Positions 54,544 to 64,000 of a DNA stretch of 64,000 nt are shown piece by piece. The position numbers were made by a program, and so were the translations under genes. Source of the stretch: Heliomarina baculiformis. GTDB lineage: Bacteria; Pseudomonadota; Alphaproteobacteria; Rhodobacterales; Rhodobacteraceae. Positions within the stretch are counted from its first letter, which is position 1; every line of letters starts with the position of its first letter. The stretch is taken from positions 620,001-684,000 of the forward strand of contig NZ_JAIMIC010000002.1 of assembly GCF_019966545.1 (NCBI RefSeq), read 5' to 3'. The notes under the pieces are model-generated. The model worked only from the letters and a program-made list of their open reading frames with translations. It was not told where the DNA came from and made no database searches.

Positions 54544-54756
54544 TCAGGACTCGCGGTGCCGCTTGAGCTGGGCGATCCGGATGCGCGCCTCGCGCTCGGT
54601 CAGTTCGCCGAGTTCGGGGTGGCCTTCCTGCTCTGAAAGCCGCAGAAGTTCGGCCTCGGTGCGCGACGTCGCCGGTTTCTTGCGTTCTTCGTGCTGGGGG
54701 GTACCTCCGTTCTTCTTCAGGGCGACACGGGGGCGTGAGTAGAGTGAACTTGTCAT
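54544..54756 (-). CDS. Small hydrophilic protein of unknown function
   Basis: The 70-residue product is charged and without membrane segments: a basic N-terminus with KKNGGTPQHEERKKPATSRT, then EAELLRLSEQEGHPELGELTEREARIRIAQLKRHRES, probably one long amphipathic helix. I do not know a family. It is convergent with the cupin gene, and its start region overlaps the promoter side of cdd. Coding is likely but not certain. Confidence 0.5.
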   Translation of the reverse strand: MTSSLYSRPRVALKKNGGTPQHEERKKPATSRTEAELLRLSEQEGHPELGELTEREARIRIAQLKRHRES

Positions 54757-54868
54757 GGACCTGTACCGGTTGCTGCGGTGTCAAAACGCGCCGCGGCATT
54801 TAATGTTCCTTGCATCCAATGGTTACAGCCGGGAACATGACATAGCTATGAAAAAGAAGGGCCTTGAG

Positions 54869-55264
54869 ATGAAAGATCTGAGAGCGGCGGCGAGCGCGGT
54901 GCGGGAGAATGCCCATGCGCCCTATTCGGCGTTCAAGGTGGGGGCTGCGATCCGGTCGGACTCGGGTGCGGTGTACATCGGGTGCAACGTGGAAAACGTG
55001 GCCTATCCCGAGGGGACCTGCGCCGAGGCCGGGGCGATTGCCGCGATGGTCGCGGCGGGCGAAACAACGCTTGCCGAAGTCTATGTCATCGCGGGGTCGC
55101 CTAGCCCGGTGCCGCCCTGCGGCGGGTGCCGACAGAAGCTTGCCGAATTCGGTGGCAGCGATGTGCCGGTGACTCTTGCTACGGTGTCGGGAGAAGAGTT
55201 TCGGACCACCATTGGCGATCTGCTGCCGGGCGCTTTTGGAGCGGCGCATATGAGCGGGGAATAA
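54869..55264 (+). CDS. cdd: Cytidine deaminase
   Basis: Cdd deaminates cytidine and deoxycytidine to the uridines. The 131-residue protein shows HAPYSAFKVGAAIRS, NVENVAYPEGTCAEAGAI with the zinc Cys and catalytic Glu, and PPCGGCRQKLAEF with the other two zinc Cys. I chose ATG 54869, with GAAGG eight bases upstream, which gives the usual short start; an ATG at 54848 is an alternative. It begins the run cdd-deoA-deoB for pyrimidine deoxynucleoside breakdown. Confidence 0.94.
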   Translation: MKDLRAAASAVRENAHAPYSAFKVGAAIRSDSGAVYIGCNVENVAYPEGTCAEAGAIAAMVAAGETTLAEVYVIAGSPSPVPPCGGCRQKLAEFGGSDVPVTLATVSGEEFRTTIGDLLPGAFGAAHMSGE

Positions 55265-55267
55265 ACC

Positions 55268-56575
55268 GTGGATGCGCGTTCGATCATCGCGCGGTTGCGG
55301 AGGCGCGAGGTGCCCGATGTGGACGAGTTGCGTTGGTTCGCGCAAGGGCTAGCCGATGGCACGGTCAGCGATGCGCAGGCGGGGGCCTTTGCGATGGCAG
55401 TCTGCCTTGGCGATCTGGGCACCGAGGGGCGTGCGGCGCTGACGCTCGCCATGCGCGACAGCGGTGAGGTTCTCTCATGGGATCTCGGCGGGCCGGTGAT
55501 CGACAAGCATTCGACTGGCGGGGTGGGCGATTGCGTGTCGCTGATCCTTGCCCCGGCGCTGGCGGTCTGCGGGGGCTATGTGCCGATGATTTCTGGGCGC
55601 GGGCTTGGACATACGGGCGGGACGCTGGATAAATTGGAATCGATCCCCGGATTCACGACCGCGATTGCGCGGGACCAGTTCCAGCAGATTGTCGGCAAGC
55701 ACGGCTGCGCTATCGTCGGCGCGACCGAGGGGATCGCCCCGGCGGACCGTCGGCTTTACGCGATCCGGGATGTGACCGGGACGGTGGAAAGCCTTGATTT
55801 GATCACGGCGTCGATCCTGTCGAAAAAGCTGGCGGCGGCACCGGGCGCGCTGGTGCTGGATGTCAAATTGGGCAGTGGCGCTTTCATGAAATCCCTGCCC
55901 GAGGCGCGGGCGCTGGCCCGGGCGCTGCGGGACACCGCAGAGGCGGCGGGGTGTCCGACAAGCGCGATAATCAGCGATATGAATCAACCCCTTGCGCCCA
56001 GCCTTGGCAACGCGCTGGAAGTGGCCGAGGTGATGCAGGCACTGAGTGGAGAGGGTGGAGGTCCGCTGGTCGAGATCACCGTTGCGCTGGGCGGTGTGCT
56101 GCTGACCGATGCCGGGCTGGCCAATGATGTGGCGGCGGGAGAGGCGCTGATCCGCGAAGTCGTTGCCGACGGGCGCGCGGGCGAGAAATTCGGACAGATG
56201 GTGGCGGCGCAAGGCGGGCCGGTGCATTTTCTCGAAAATTGGCGGCGGCTGCTGCCGGAGGCAAATATCATGCACGAAGTCGTGGCATCTAAGGCTGGCT
56301 ATGTCGTTTCGATAGATGGCGAGGCGCTGGGGCTAGCGGTGATCGGTCTGGGCGGCGGGCGTCAGGTTGAAAGCGACCGTATTGATCCGTCGGTCGGGCT
56401 GTCCAAGATTGTCCGGCTGGGCACGCGGGTTGAAAAAGGGACGCCGCTGGCGATGGTACATGCCGCGCGCGAGGAAGCTGCGGAAGCGGCAGCGGCGGCC
56501 GTGCAAAAGGCGATTGTGATCGCGCCTGAAAAGCCTGCGATACCGCAGCTTGTTCACGAAAGGATCGTCAGATGA
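55268..56575 (+). CDS. deoA: Thymidine phosphorylase
   Basis: DeoA cleaves thymidine with phosphate to thymine and deoxyribose 1-phosphate. The 435-residue product has the pyrimidine-nucleoside phosphorylase signature DKHSTGGVGDCVSLIL, then ISGRGLGHTGGTLDKLESIP and VLDVKLGSGAFM. The start is GTG at 55268, three bases after the cdd stop. Its stop overlaps the deoB ATG as ATGA. Confidence 0.95.
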   Translation: MDARSIIARLRRREVPDVDELRWFAQGLADGTVSDAQAGAFAMAVCLGDLGTEGRAALTLAMRDSGEVLSWDLGGPVIDKHSTGGVGDCVSLILAPALAVCGGYVPMISGRGLGHTGGTLDKLESIPGFTTAIARDQFQQIVGKHGCAIVGATEGIAPADRRLYAIRDVTGTVESLDLITASILSKKLAAAPGALVLDVKLGSGAFMKSLPEARALARALRDTAEAAGCPTSAIISDMNQPLAPSLGNALEVAEVMQALSGEGGGPLVEITVALGGVLLTDAGLANDVAAGEALIREVVADGRAGEKFGQMVAAQGGPVHFLENWRRLLPEANIMHEVVASKAGYVVSIDGEALGLAVIGLGGGRQVESDRIDPSVGLSKIVRLGTRVEKGTPLAMVHAAREEAAEAAAAAVQKAIVIAPEKPAIPQLVHERIVR

Positions 56576-57783
56576 GCCGTGCCTTTTTGATCGTCATGGA
56601 TTCTGTCGGGATCGGCGGGGCACCGGATGCGGACCGGTTCTTTAACGGCGATCTGCCGGATACGGGCGCGAACACCTTGGCGCATATTGCGATGGCCTGT
56701 GCCGAGGGGCGCGCCAAAGAGGGGCGGAGCGGTCCGTTGAACATGCCCAATCTCGACCGGCTTGGGCTTGGGGCGGCGGTCCGGCTGGCTTCGGGCGATG
56801 ACGCACCGGGGCTTGGGGCGGAACCCGAGGGCATTTGGGGCGCGGCGAGCGAGATCTCACCCGGCAAAGATACGCCTTCGGGACATTGGGAGCTGGCAGG
56901 CGTGCCGGTGCCATGGGACTGGCATTATTTCCCCGAGGAGCGCCCGGCCTTCCCCGAGGATTTGAGCCACGCCGTGGCCGAGGCGGCGGGCAGCGGAGGC
57001 ATTCTTGGCAAGTGCCACGCCTCGGGCACGACGATCATCGAAGAACTTGGCGCGGAGCACATGAAAACCGGCTGGCCGATCTGCTATACCTCGGCGGACA
57101 GCGTGTTCCAGGTCGCCGCGCATGAAGAGACATTCGGGCTGGAACGCCTGCTGAAGCTTTGCAAGACCGTCGCGCCACGGTTGCATGCGATGAAAGTGGG
57201 CCGGGTCATCGCCCGGCCTTTTGTCGGCTCCCCCGAAGAGGGGTTTCAACGCACAACGAACCGGCGCGATTACGCGATTGAACCGCCTGCGCCGGTGCTG
57301 GGCGAATGGGTACAGCAGGCCGGCGGGCGGGTTTATGGCGTAGGAAAGATCGGGGACATATTCTCTATGCGGGGGTTTGATGATCTGCGCAAGGGATCGG
57401 ATGCCAAGCTTATGGATCATATGGAAGATCTCATGCGCGAAGCAGAACCTGGTAGCCTGACATTCGCCAATTTCGTGGAGTTCGACAGCCTTTACGGGCA
57501 CCGACGCGACATGTCGGGCTATGCCCGGGCGCTCGAGTGGTTCGACGCGAGGGTTGGCGGTCTTGTCGCGGCGATGCAGCCGGGCGACATGATGCTGTTC
57601 ACGGCGGATCATGGCAACGACCCAAGCTGGAAAGGCACCGATCATACGCGTGAGAGGGTTCCTGTCCTTGTTGCTGGAAAGGGTGCGGGACCGCTGGGAC
57701 AGGTCGCGTTCACGGATGTGGCAGCCAGTGTCGCGGCGCATCTTGGAGTGGCATCACAGGGACCCGGGCGCAGCTTTTTCTGA
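56572..57783 (+). CDS. deoB: Phosphopentomutase
   Basis: DeoB converts (deoxy)ribose 1-phosphate to the 5-phosphate, passing the product of DeoA into central metabolism. The 403-residue length is normal. The alkaline-phosphatase-type metal site is shown by VMDSVGIGGAPDAD, KDTPSGHWEL, FTADHGNDPSWKGTDHTRE and the ending PGRSFF. It overlaps deoA by four bases. Confidence 0.96.
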   Translation: MSRAFLIVMDSVGIGGAPDADRFFNGDLPDTGANTLAHIAMACAEGRAKEGRSGPLNMPNLDRLGLGAAVRLASGDDAPGLGAEPEGIWGAASEISPGKDTPSGHWELAGVPVPWDWHYFPEERPAFPEDLSHAVAEAAGSGGILGKCHASGTTIIEELGAEHMKTGWPICYTSADSVFQVAAHEETFGLERLLKLCKTVAPRLHAMKVGRVIARPFVGSPEEGFQRTTNRRDYAIEPPAPVLGEWVQQAGGRVYGVGKIGDIFSMRGFDDLRKGSDAKLMDHMEDLMREAEPGSLTFANFVEFDSLYGHRRDMSGYARALEWFDARVGGLVAAMQPGDMMLFTADHGNDPSWKGTDHTRERVPVLVAGKGAGPLGQVAFTDVAASVAAHLGVASQGPGRSFF

Positions 57784-57850
57784 GCGATGACTTGCCTGCA
57801 TCGTCTCGCTGTCACAATAAGGGGAAAATCCCTTAGCCGGAGCGTGCCAC

Positions 57851-58483
57851 ATGACTGAGCATCTGACCGAAGTGAAACACCCGCTTGTGCAGCACAAGCT
57901 GACCCTGATGCGGGACAAGGCGACCTCGACCGCAGTGTTCCGCCAACTGCTGCGCGAGATCACACAATTGCTGGTCTATGAAGTCACACGCGAAATGCCG
58001 CTTGAGGACAAGACCATCCAGACTCCGATGGAGACGATGGATGCACCGTCGCTTGCGGGCAAGAAACTGGCGCTGGTCTCGATTCTGCGGGCCGGGAACG
58101 GGATGCTGGATGGCGCGCTGGAGCTGATCCCCTCTGCGCGGGTGGGTTTTGTCGGTCTTTATCGCGACGAGGAAACGCTGCAACCGGTGCAGTATTACTT
58201 CAAGGTGCCGGAATCGCTCGACAACCGGCTGGTGATCGCGGTCGATCCTATGCTGGCGACGGGCAATTCCTCGGCGGCGGCGGTCGATCTGCTGAAAAAG
58301 GCCGGGGCGACGGATATCCGGTTTCTTTGTCTGCTGGCCGCGCCCGAGGGGATCGCGCGGATGAAAGAGGCGCATCCGGATGTGCAGATCGTCACGGCGG
58401 CGGTCGATCGCGGATTGAACAGCAAAGGCTATATCATGCCCGGTCTGGGCGACGCGGGTGACCGGATGTTCGGCACCAAGTAA
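57851..58483 (+). CDS. upp: Uracil phosphoribosyltransferase
   Basis: Upp recovers uracil as UMP using PRPP. The 210-residue protein shows [33 protein letters not shown], the PRPP loop [18 protein letters not shown] and [14 protein letters not shown] at the end. It follows deoB after 67 bases and completes a nucleoside salvage cluster: cytidine to uridine by Cdd, base release by DeoA-type phosphorolysis, uracil re-use by Upp. Confidence 0.96.
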   Translation: MTEHLTEVKHPLVQHKLTLMRDKATSTAVFRQLLREITQLLVYEVTREMPLEDKTIQTPMETMDAPSLAGKKLALVSILRAGNGMLDGALELIPSARVGFVGLYRDEETLQPVQYYFKVPESLDNRLVIAVDPMLATGNSSAAAVDLLKKAGATDIRFLCLLAAPEGIARMKEAHPDVQIVTAAVDRGLNSKGYIMPGLGDAGDRMFGTK

Positions 58484-58550
58484 CGAAAGGCTGCTTTACT
58501 CAGCGTTCGATTCGCGGCATCTTTGACCGCAATATATCGTGGGTGCTGCT

Positions 58551-59714
58551 GTGAAGATAACAAGAACTATTGCTATCTCTCTGCTGCTGGCGGGCGTCGC
58601 CCCGGCGGTGGCTCAGCCGCTTCGCGATGCCCGGCCCCCGGCCGAGTTCCCGCCAAGTTCCTATACCGCAAGGCAATATGTCGACAGCCGGGGCTGCATC
58701 TATATCCGCGCCGGGATCGACGGCACAGTGACATGGGTGCCGCGCGTGGATCGCGCGCGCCGGCAGGTCTGCGGTTATCAGCCGTCGTTAAGCGAGGCGC
58801 AGCGGGCGGAGCTTGCGACCGGAACGGGCGGACGTGCCGCGACGACGGGGCCGGTCGAGATCATCGAGCTTGACCCATCGGATCGTGCGACCGCTCCTGC
58901 CGGTACGTCGGCGCCGTCCCAGGTGACAACCGCCCCACGCGCGCCATCGCCGGGCCCGGCTCCGACCGTGTTTACGAATGAGCCATCTGCGCCTGCCCAG
59001 CGTGTTACCACCGCGCCGGAGAGCGCGGCAACGTCGACTGTCCCCAAGCCGTCCCCGGGCCCGGCGCCGACGGTGTTTACCAACCCACCTTCTGCGGAAG
59101 CGGCGCCGCAGCCAGTGGCGCCGCGTACTGCGCGGCAAACCGCGCCCGCACGACAGCCTTCGGCAGGACCTGCGCCGACGGTATTCACCAGCACGGCACC
59201 GGCGAAACGGACGGCGACGGTCAAGGTCACGACTTCTTCGGAGGCCGCGCAGGCGGGATTGTCACCGGATACGCGCGCCGTTCGACGCCATATCTATGAG
59301 AACCGCAAGAACGCAGGCACGTTTACCGTGCCCAAGGGCTATCGCCCGGTCTGGACTGATGACCGGCTTAACCCGAAACGGGCGGAAATGACGCTGCGGC
59401 CAAGCGTTGTCACCCATGGTCCGGCCGTGCCCAAAGGCTATCGCCCGGCATGGGACGACGACCGGCTGAACCCCAAGCGCGCCTTGGTGTCGCAAACCGG
59501 TGAGGCGCAGACCGACAAGATCTGGAGCAAGGACCTGCCGCGCCGTCTTTTGCCGCAGGATGCCTCCGCGCGCGTGGTTACGGTAGAAGAACCGGCGGTG
59601 CGGGGCAATTCGCCATTCTGGACCCCGCCCCTAGCGCAGACGGCGCCAGTTGCGCGGGTGTCTACCCGTTCGGCCCCGGCAAACAAGGCGGGCAATCGGG
59701 GTGGAAGCCGCTAG
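58551..59714 (+). CDS. Secreted repeat-rich protein of unknown function
   Basis: The 387-residue precursor has a signal peptide (KITRTIAISLLLAGVAPAVAQ). A compact N-terminal domain includes ARQYVDSRGCIYIRAGIDG and RRQVCGYQPSL with two Cys. A Pro-, Thr- and Ala-rich middle carries three GPAPTVFT repeats (near residues 135, 171 and 207). Two further repeats of VPKGYRPxWxDDRLNPKRA lie near residues 260 and 293. I associate this layout with Rhodobacterales proteins that often end in a SPOR domain, but I see no SPOR domain here. The start is GTG at 58551 or 58539. Confidence 0.75.
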   Translation: MKITRTIAISLLLAGVAPAVAQPLRDARPPAEFPPSSYTARQYVDSRGCIYIRAGIDGTVTWVPRVDRARRQVCGYQPSLSEAQRAELATGTGGRAATTGPVEIIELDPSDRATAPAGTSAPSQVTTAPRAPSPGPAPTVFTNEPSAPAQRVTTAPESAATSTVPKPSPGPAPTVFTNPPSAEAAPQPVAPRTARQTAPARQPSAGPAPTVFTSTAPAKRTATVKVTTSSEAAQAGLSPDTRAVRRHIYENRKNAGTFTVPKGYRPVWTDDRLNPKRAEMTLRPSVVTHGPAVPKGYRPAWDDDRLNPKRALVSQTGEAQTDKIWSKDLPRRLLPQDASARVVTVEEPAVRGNSPFWTPPLAQTAPVARVSTRSAPANKAGNRGGSR

Positions 59715-59717
59715 GTT

Positions 59718-60731
59718 TCAGCCGCCGCAAATACCCTGAAGCAAGACCCAGTCGCGATCCTTCATCAGAGAGGTCTGGGCTTTCCCGGCGAGGGGATCGG
59801 CCTCGATCAGGCCAATCGTGGTTTCCCCGGTCACATCGACGGCGTAGGCATAGGGCTTGGTCGAAAGCTTGGCCTCGGCAAAATTCTCAAGCAGCGCGTC
59901 CTGGGGCAGGGGCGTCTTGGGCGCGACGACGATGCGCTCGCTGTAGCCGTCGAGGATCTCCTGTGTGAGTTCGCCGGTGGTCAACAGGTGGAAAGAGGCG
60001 ACAATGCCGCTTTCCTCCAGCAGTTCTTTCAGCGGGTCGAGATGCTCGGCACGGGTTTTCTCGGCCAGCACATATCCGGCGGAGACGGCGGGGTCCTCGT
60101 AATCCTCGACCAGCGCCTTGTTCAGCACGACGACATCGCCGGGCAGGTGGAGGCTGTCGCGGACACCGGCGGGCAGGATCACGATGCGGCGCACGCCAAG
60201 TTCGCGCGCGAGCCGTTTCAGGACCGGCTGGGTTTCGACAGAGCGGCAGGCCCGGCCGGATACGCGTTCGAGCCGGCCAAGCAGTGCCTCGCCTATATCC
60301 TGACGCCGGATGTCCGGCACCACGTTCAGCGTGTGGCGCATCATCGCGCCGGGCAGCCAGAGCGTCGCGGCGGCGATTGTCCCGATCACGACGGCTGCGA
60401 TGCCGACACCGCGCAGGCGTCCGGGCCGGGGGCGGGCACGATCGACGGCGCGACGCAGCCTTTCGATGGCCTCGATCATTTCCGCTTCGTTTTCCGAGAG
60501 TTCCAGCGTTTCATCCGGATCGCCATCGGGGTGATAGATGGCGGGCATGCTGTTCGGATCGGCCCGTTCAATCGCAGCGAGAGACCAGTGGGTCAGCGCC
60601 TGATTGTGAAAATTCGAAATGGTCAGAGTGGCCTTGCCAATGGAAACATAGACCTCTCGCCGCTGCTCCTGCGGGGTCGGTCGCCAGAGGCCGGTGGCCT
60701 CCAGCCGTTCATACTGGGTCAGGGCTGTCAT
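59718..60731 (-). CDS. Single-helix membrane protein of unknown function
   Basis: The 337-residue protein has a cytoplasmic N-terminal part (TGLWRPTPQEQRREVYVSIG, a strand-rich module, about 1-65), an acidic and Arg-rich linker, one membrane helix (GVGIAAVVIGTIAAATLWLPG, about 105-125) and a C-terminal periplasmic domain of about 200 residues (RLERVSGRACRSVETQPVLK, VVLNKALVEDYEDPAVSAGY). The last part resembles the core of a membrane peptidase of the M48 type without the HExxH zinc motif. I therefore assign no activity. Confidence 0.7.
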   Translation of the reverse strand: MTALTQYERLEATGLWRPTPQEQRREVYVSIGKATLTISNFHNQALTHWSLAAIERADPNSMPAIYHPDGDPDETLELSENEAEMIEAIERLRRAVDRARPRPGRLRGVGIAAVVIGTIAAATLWLPGAMMRHTLNVVPDIRRQDIGEALLGRLERVSGRACRSVETQPVLKRLARELGVRRIVILPAGVRDSLHLPGDVVVLNKALVEDYEDPAVSAGYVLAEKTRAEHLDPLKELLEESGIVASFHLLTTGELTQEILDGYSERIVVAPKTPLPQDALLENFAEAKLSTKPYAYAVDVTGETTIGLIEADPLAGKAQTSLMKDRDWVLLQGICGG

Positions 60732-60811
60732 CTGCGCCGGTTTTGCCTGTGCCTCGGTGTTTTTCTTTTCATAACATGGCCAATGTCAGCAGGGCAAACT
60801 TCTGACAAGTG

Positions 60812-62437
<1,626 letters not shown>

Positions 62438-62566
62438 GATCTGTCCCCTCCCTGACGGTGTGTCGTCGCGTAATATTGCGCCGCGCCGAGGGTATTGAAA
62501 AGAGGCAGATGCGCAATATTCGCAGCTTGTTATTGCGGGGCGAAGGAAATCGGATAGCATTGGTAC

Positions 62567-63220
62567 ATGATCCTAAGTCCCGGACGCCGTTATGTTTTCA
62601 TCCATATCCCCAAGACCGGGGGGACCTCTCTGGCGCTCGCGCTCGAGGGGCGGGCGATGAAGGATGACATCATGCTGGGCGATACACCCAAGGCGCTGAA
62701 GCGGCGGCACAGGGTCAGCGGCAAGAACACGCGGGGTCGATTGTGGAAGCATTCCACCCTCGCCGATATCGAGGGTCTGGTGCCGGATACGGTGATGGAG
62801 GGGCTGTTCGCCTTTACGCTGGTGCGCAACCCATGGGACCGGGCGGTGAGCTATTACCACTGGCTGCGCGAACAAGCGTTCGGCCATCCGGCTGTGGCGC
62901 TGGCCGGTGCCTTGGATTTCACGGATTTCCTGTGCCATCCGAAAACCTGCGCGGCTTTCGCGGCCTCTCCGGCGGCAAGCTACATGCGGCGCAGCGACGG
63001 GCGGGAGCACTGCGGCGCCTATATCCGGATCGAAGATTTCGAGCGGGATTCCATTGGCTTGTGGGAGCATCTTGGGTTCACGCTTGACCTGCCGCATGTG
63101 AACCGGTCGGACAGGGTGCCGGATTACCGCAGCTATTACGACGATCGCGCCGCAGAAGCGGTTGCCGATTCCTGCGCCGAGGATATCGCCCGTTTCGGGT
63201 ATCGGTTCGAGGGGGGGTAG
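62567..63220 (+). CDS. Sulfotransferase family protein
   Basis: The 217-residue product has the 5'-phosphosulfate loop of sulfotransferases in YVFIHIPKTGGTSLALALEG and the 3'-phosphate motif in FTLVRNPWDRAVSYYHWLRE, plus a conserved basic segment. It would transfer sulfate from PAPS to a carbohydrate or small molecule. No glycosyltransferase or PAPS synthesis genes are near, and no signal or membrane helix is present. It is divergent from the DmdB-like gene with about 130 bases between the starts. Confidence 0.85.
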   Translation: MILSPGRRYVFIHIPKTGGTSLALALEGRAMKDDIMLGDTPKALKRRHRVSGKNTRGRLWKHSTLADIEGLVPDTVMEGLFAFTLVRNPWDRAVSYYHWLREQAFGHPAVALAGALDFTDFLCHPKTCAAFAASPAASYMRRSDGREHCGAYIRIEDFERDSIGLWEHLGFTLDLPHVNRSDRVPDYRSYYDDRAAEAVADSCAEDIARFGYRFEGG

Positions 63221-63323
63221 ACGGGCCGCTCTGGCGGTATCGGTTGAAATGGCAGGGATAGAGCCGAGTGCCCGTTCAGGGAGCCTGATCGCTTGTTGGC
63301 AAATGTGACTGCCGGTTTAAATC

Positions 63324-63348
63324 GCGCGTTTCACATAGAAACGTGCGC
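63324..63348. other. Hairpin between convergent genes
   Basis: GCGC-GTTTC (63324-63332) pairs with GAAAC-gt-GCGC (63338-63348) with a two-base bulge, between the sulfotransferase and the VPLPA-CTERM gene. It lacks a T run on either strand, so termination is uncertain. Confidence 0.3.
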
Positions 63349-63401
63349 TGCGTTGGTCATACCAGTTTGGAAACCCCGGAGCGTTTGAACTCTAACGCGG
63401 G

Positions 63402-64000
63402 TCAGTCACCACCTTGCCGTCCCCGAAACGCGGCGAATCCCATCAGCGCGGAAAGCAGCAGAATGCCACCCGCAGGCAGCGGGATCACCGGTGTGGGAAC
63501 CGATTCCGCCACGAAGCTCACGAATTCCCCCTGCACCGTGCCATTGAAGGAAAACCGGGCAACTGCGTCGGGGTCCAATAAGAGCGCCTCGACATCGGCA
63601 AAAAGCGTGGGCGCGGGAGCGCCCGGCTTCAGGATCGAAAATGAGCCTGCAAGCGTACAGCTCAGGGCAATGCAGTCCGCACCGGCAAGCGAAATTGTGA
63701 TATTGCTGAAGCTCCCATTGCTGAAACGGGCGCCACCCGGGAAACCGAAAATGCTCACGTCGGACAGATCGGAGGTTAGGCCGCCAATCGTCGCCTCTGC
63801 GTCGGCGAGAGACTGGGGAAGAGGGGAATCTACATTAATGCCTGTCAAAGGATCTCCGTCAGAGTCCAGTGTGGCGGCATCCAGAAGGAAGGTCACGGTC
63901 CCGACCGTCCCGACATCCGGCAAATCGAATGTTGGCGACGGCACGACATCGATGCTTTCGACAACTTGGACGTTGAAAGCAAAGGTTGCTGCCATGGCCG
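63402..64000 (-). CDS. VPLPA-CTERM sorted surface protein, 5' end missing
   Basis: The frame runs off the right edge of the window; the visible 199 or so residues include the end of the signal peptide (MA before ATFAFNVQ). The extracellular part is rich in Asp, Ser and Thr, with two nearby Cys (DCIALSCTL). The C-terminus is a VPLPA-CTERM sorting tail: VIPLPAGGILLLSALMGFAAF followed by RGRQGG. Such tails are processed by exosortase-type enzymes in Rhodobacterales. The protein is probably surface-bound or secreted. No exosortase gene is in the window. Confidence 0.8.
   Translation of the reverse strand, partial: AMAATFAFNVQVVESIDVVPSPTFDLPDVGTVGTVTFLLDAATLDSDGDPLTGINVDSPLPQSLADAEATIGGLTSDLSDVSIFGFPGGARFSNGSFSNITISLAGADCIALSCTLAGSFSILKPGAPAPTLFADVEALLLDPDAVARFSFNGTVQGEFVSFVAESVPTPVIPLPAGGILLLSALMGFAAFRGRQGGD

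Overview
The window is a contiguous piece of a GC-rich alphaproteobacterial chromosome, most likely from the Roseobacter group of the Rhodobacterales. This rests on several things seen together: a Tol-Pal block joined to ruvCAB on one side and tilS-ftsH on the other, DUF1127 and CsbD stress proteins, a GGAAC-N16-CGTT promoter of the EcfG general-stress type, a VPLPA-CTERM protein, a DmdB-type acyl-CoA ligase, a HisD-like dehydrogenase with a LysR partner, and a short intergenic element (GCCTCCGGCGG...GAAAC...AAGAAGA) that I associate with this order. It is mostly core genome. I see no rRNA, tRNA, CRISPR array, insertion sequence or prophage.

Layout. 1-3.7 kb: the end of an MFS transporter, a MATE exporter, prmA and a small unknown gene. 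3.8-16.1 kb: DUF1127, then a long co-directional block ruvC-ruvA-ruvB-unknown-ybgC-tolQ-tolR-tolA-tolB-pal-cpoB-tilS-ftsH, covering Holliday-junction repair, outer-membrane constriction, tRNA-Ile lysidine formation and membrane proteolysis. 16.3-21.4 kb: a secreted protein, a Tam-like methyltransferase, a MOSC protein and the one-carbon pair fhs-folD. 21.4-31.4 kb: a PaaI thioesterase, the PdeM nuclease and Lhr-type helicase pair, a MarR/MFS divergon, hrpB, meaB and rpmB. 31.4-38 kb: a PCuAC copper chaperone, a sirtuin, a low-molecular-weight phosphatase, a LysR/HisD-like module that abuts a phosphoesterase relic, a lipoprotein and a secreted RTX protein. 38-44.3 kb: lepA, a tiny entericidin gene, a small membrane protein, an esterase, glyA and nadK. 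44.3-53.3 kb: a 648-base gap with strong hairpins, an acyl-CoA ligase with an amidase, csbD, prpE and the malic enzyme maeB. 53.4-64 kb: a cupin protein, the nucleoside catabolism run cdd-deoA-deoB with upp, a repeat-rich secreted protein, a one-helix unknown, a DmdB-like ligase, a sulfotransferase and a truncated VPLPA-CTERM gene.

Metabolic threads link separate parts. fhs, folD and glyA share the tetrahydrofolate C1 pool. prpE and meaB belong to propionyl-CoA and methylmalonyl-CoA use, and maeB drains the resulting C4 acids to pyruvate. Three adenylate-forming CoA ligases occur within 18 kb.

The observations most worth a second look are small. Two 41-bp intergenic elements, 38 kb apart, each carry three GTACA units at exact 11-bp steps. 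A LysR gene may start at CTG behind a perfect GGAGGT and next to a perfect 19-bp dyad. A 35-codon metallophosphoesterase N-terminus is stranded beside that module. The 44.3-45.0 kb gap may encode a structured RNA. No obviously new multi-gene system is visible; the best candidate for something undescribed is the pair of GTACA iteron elements.
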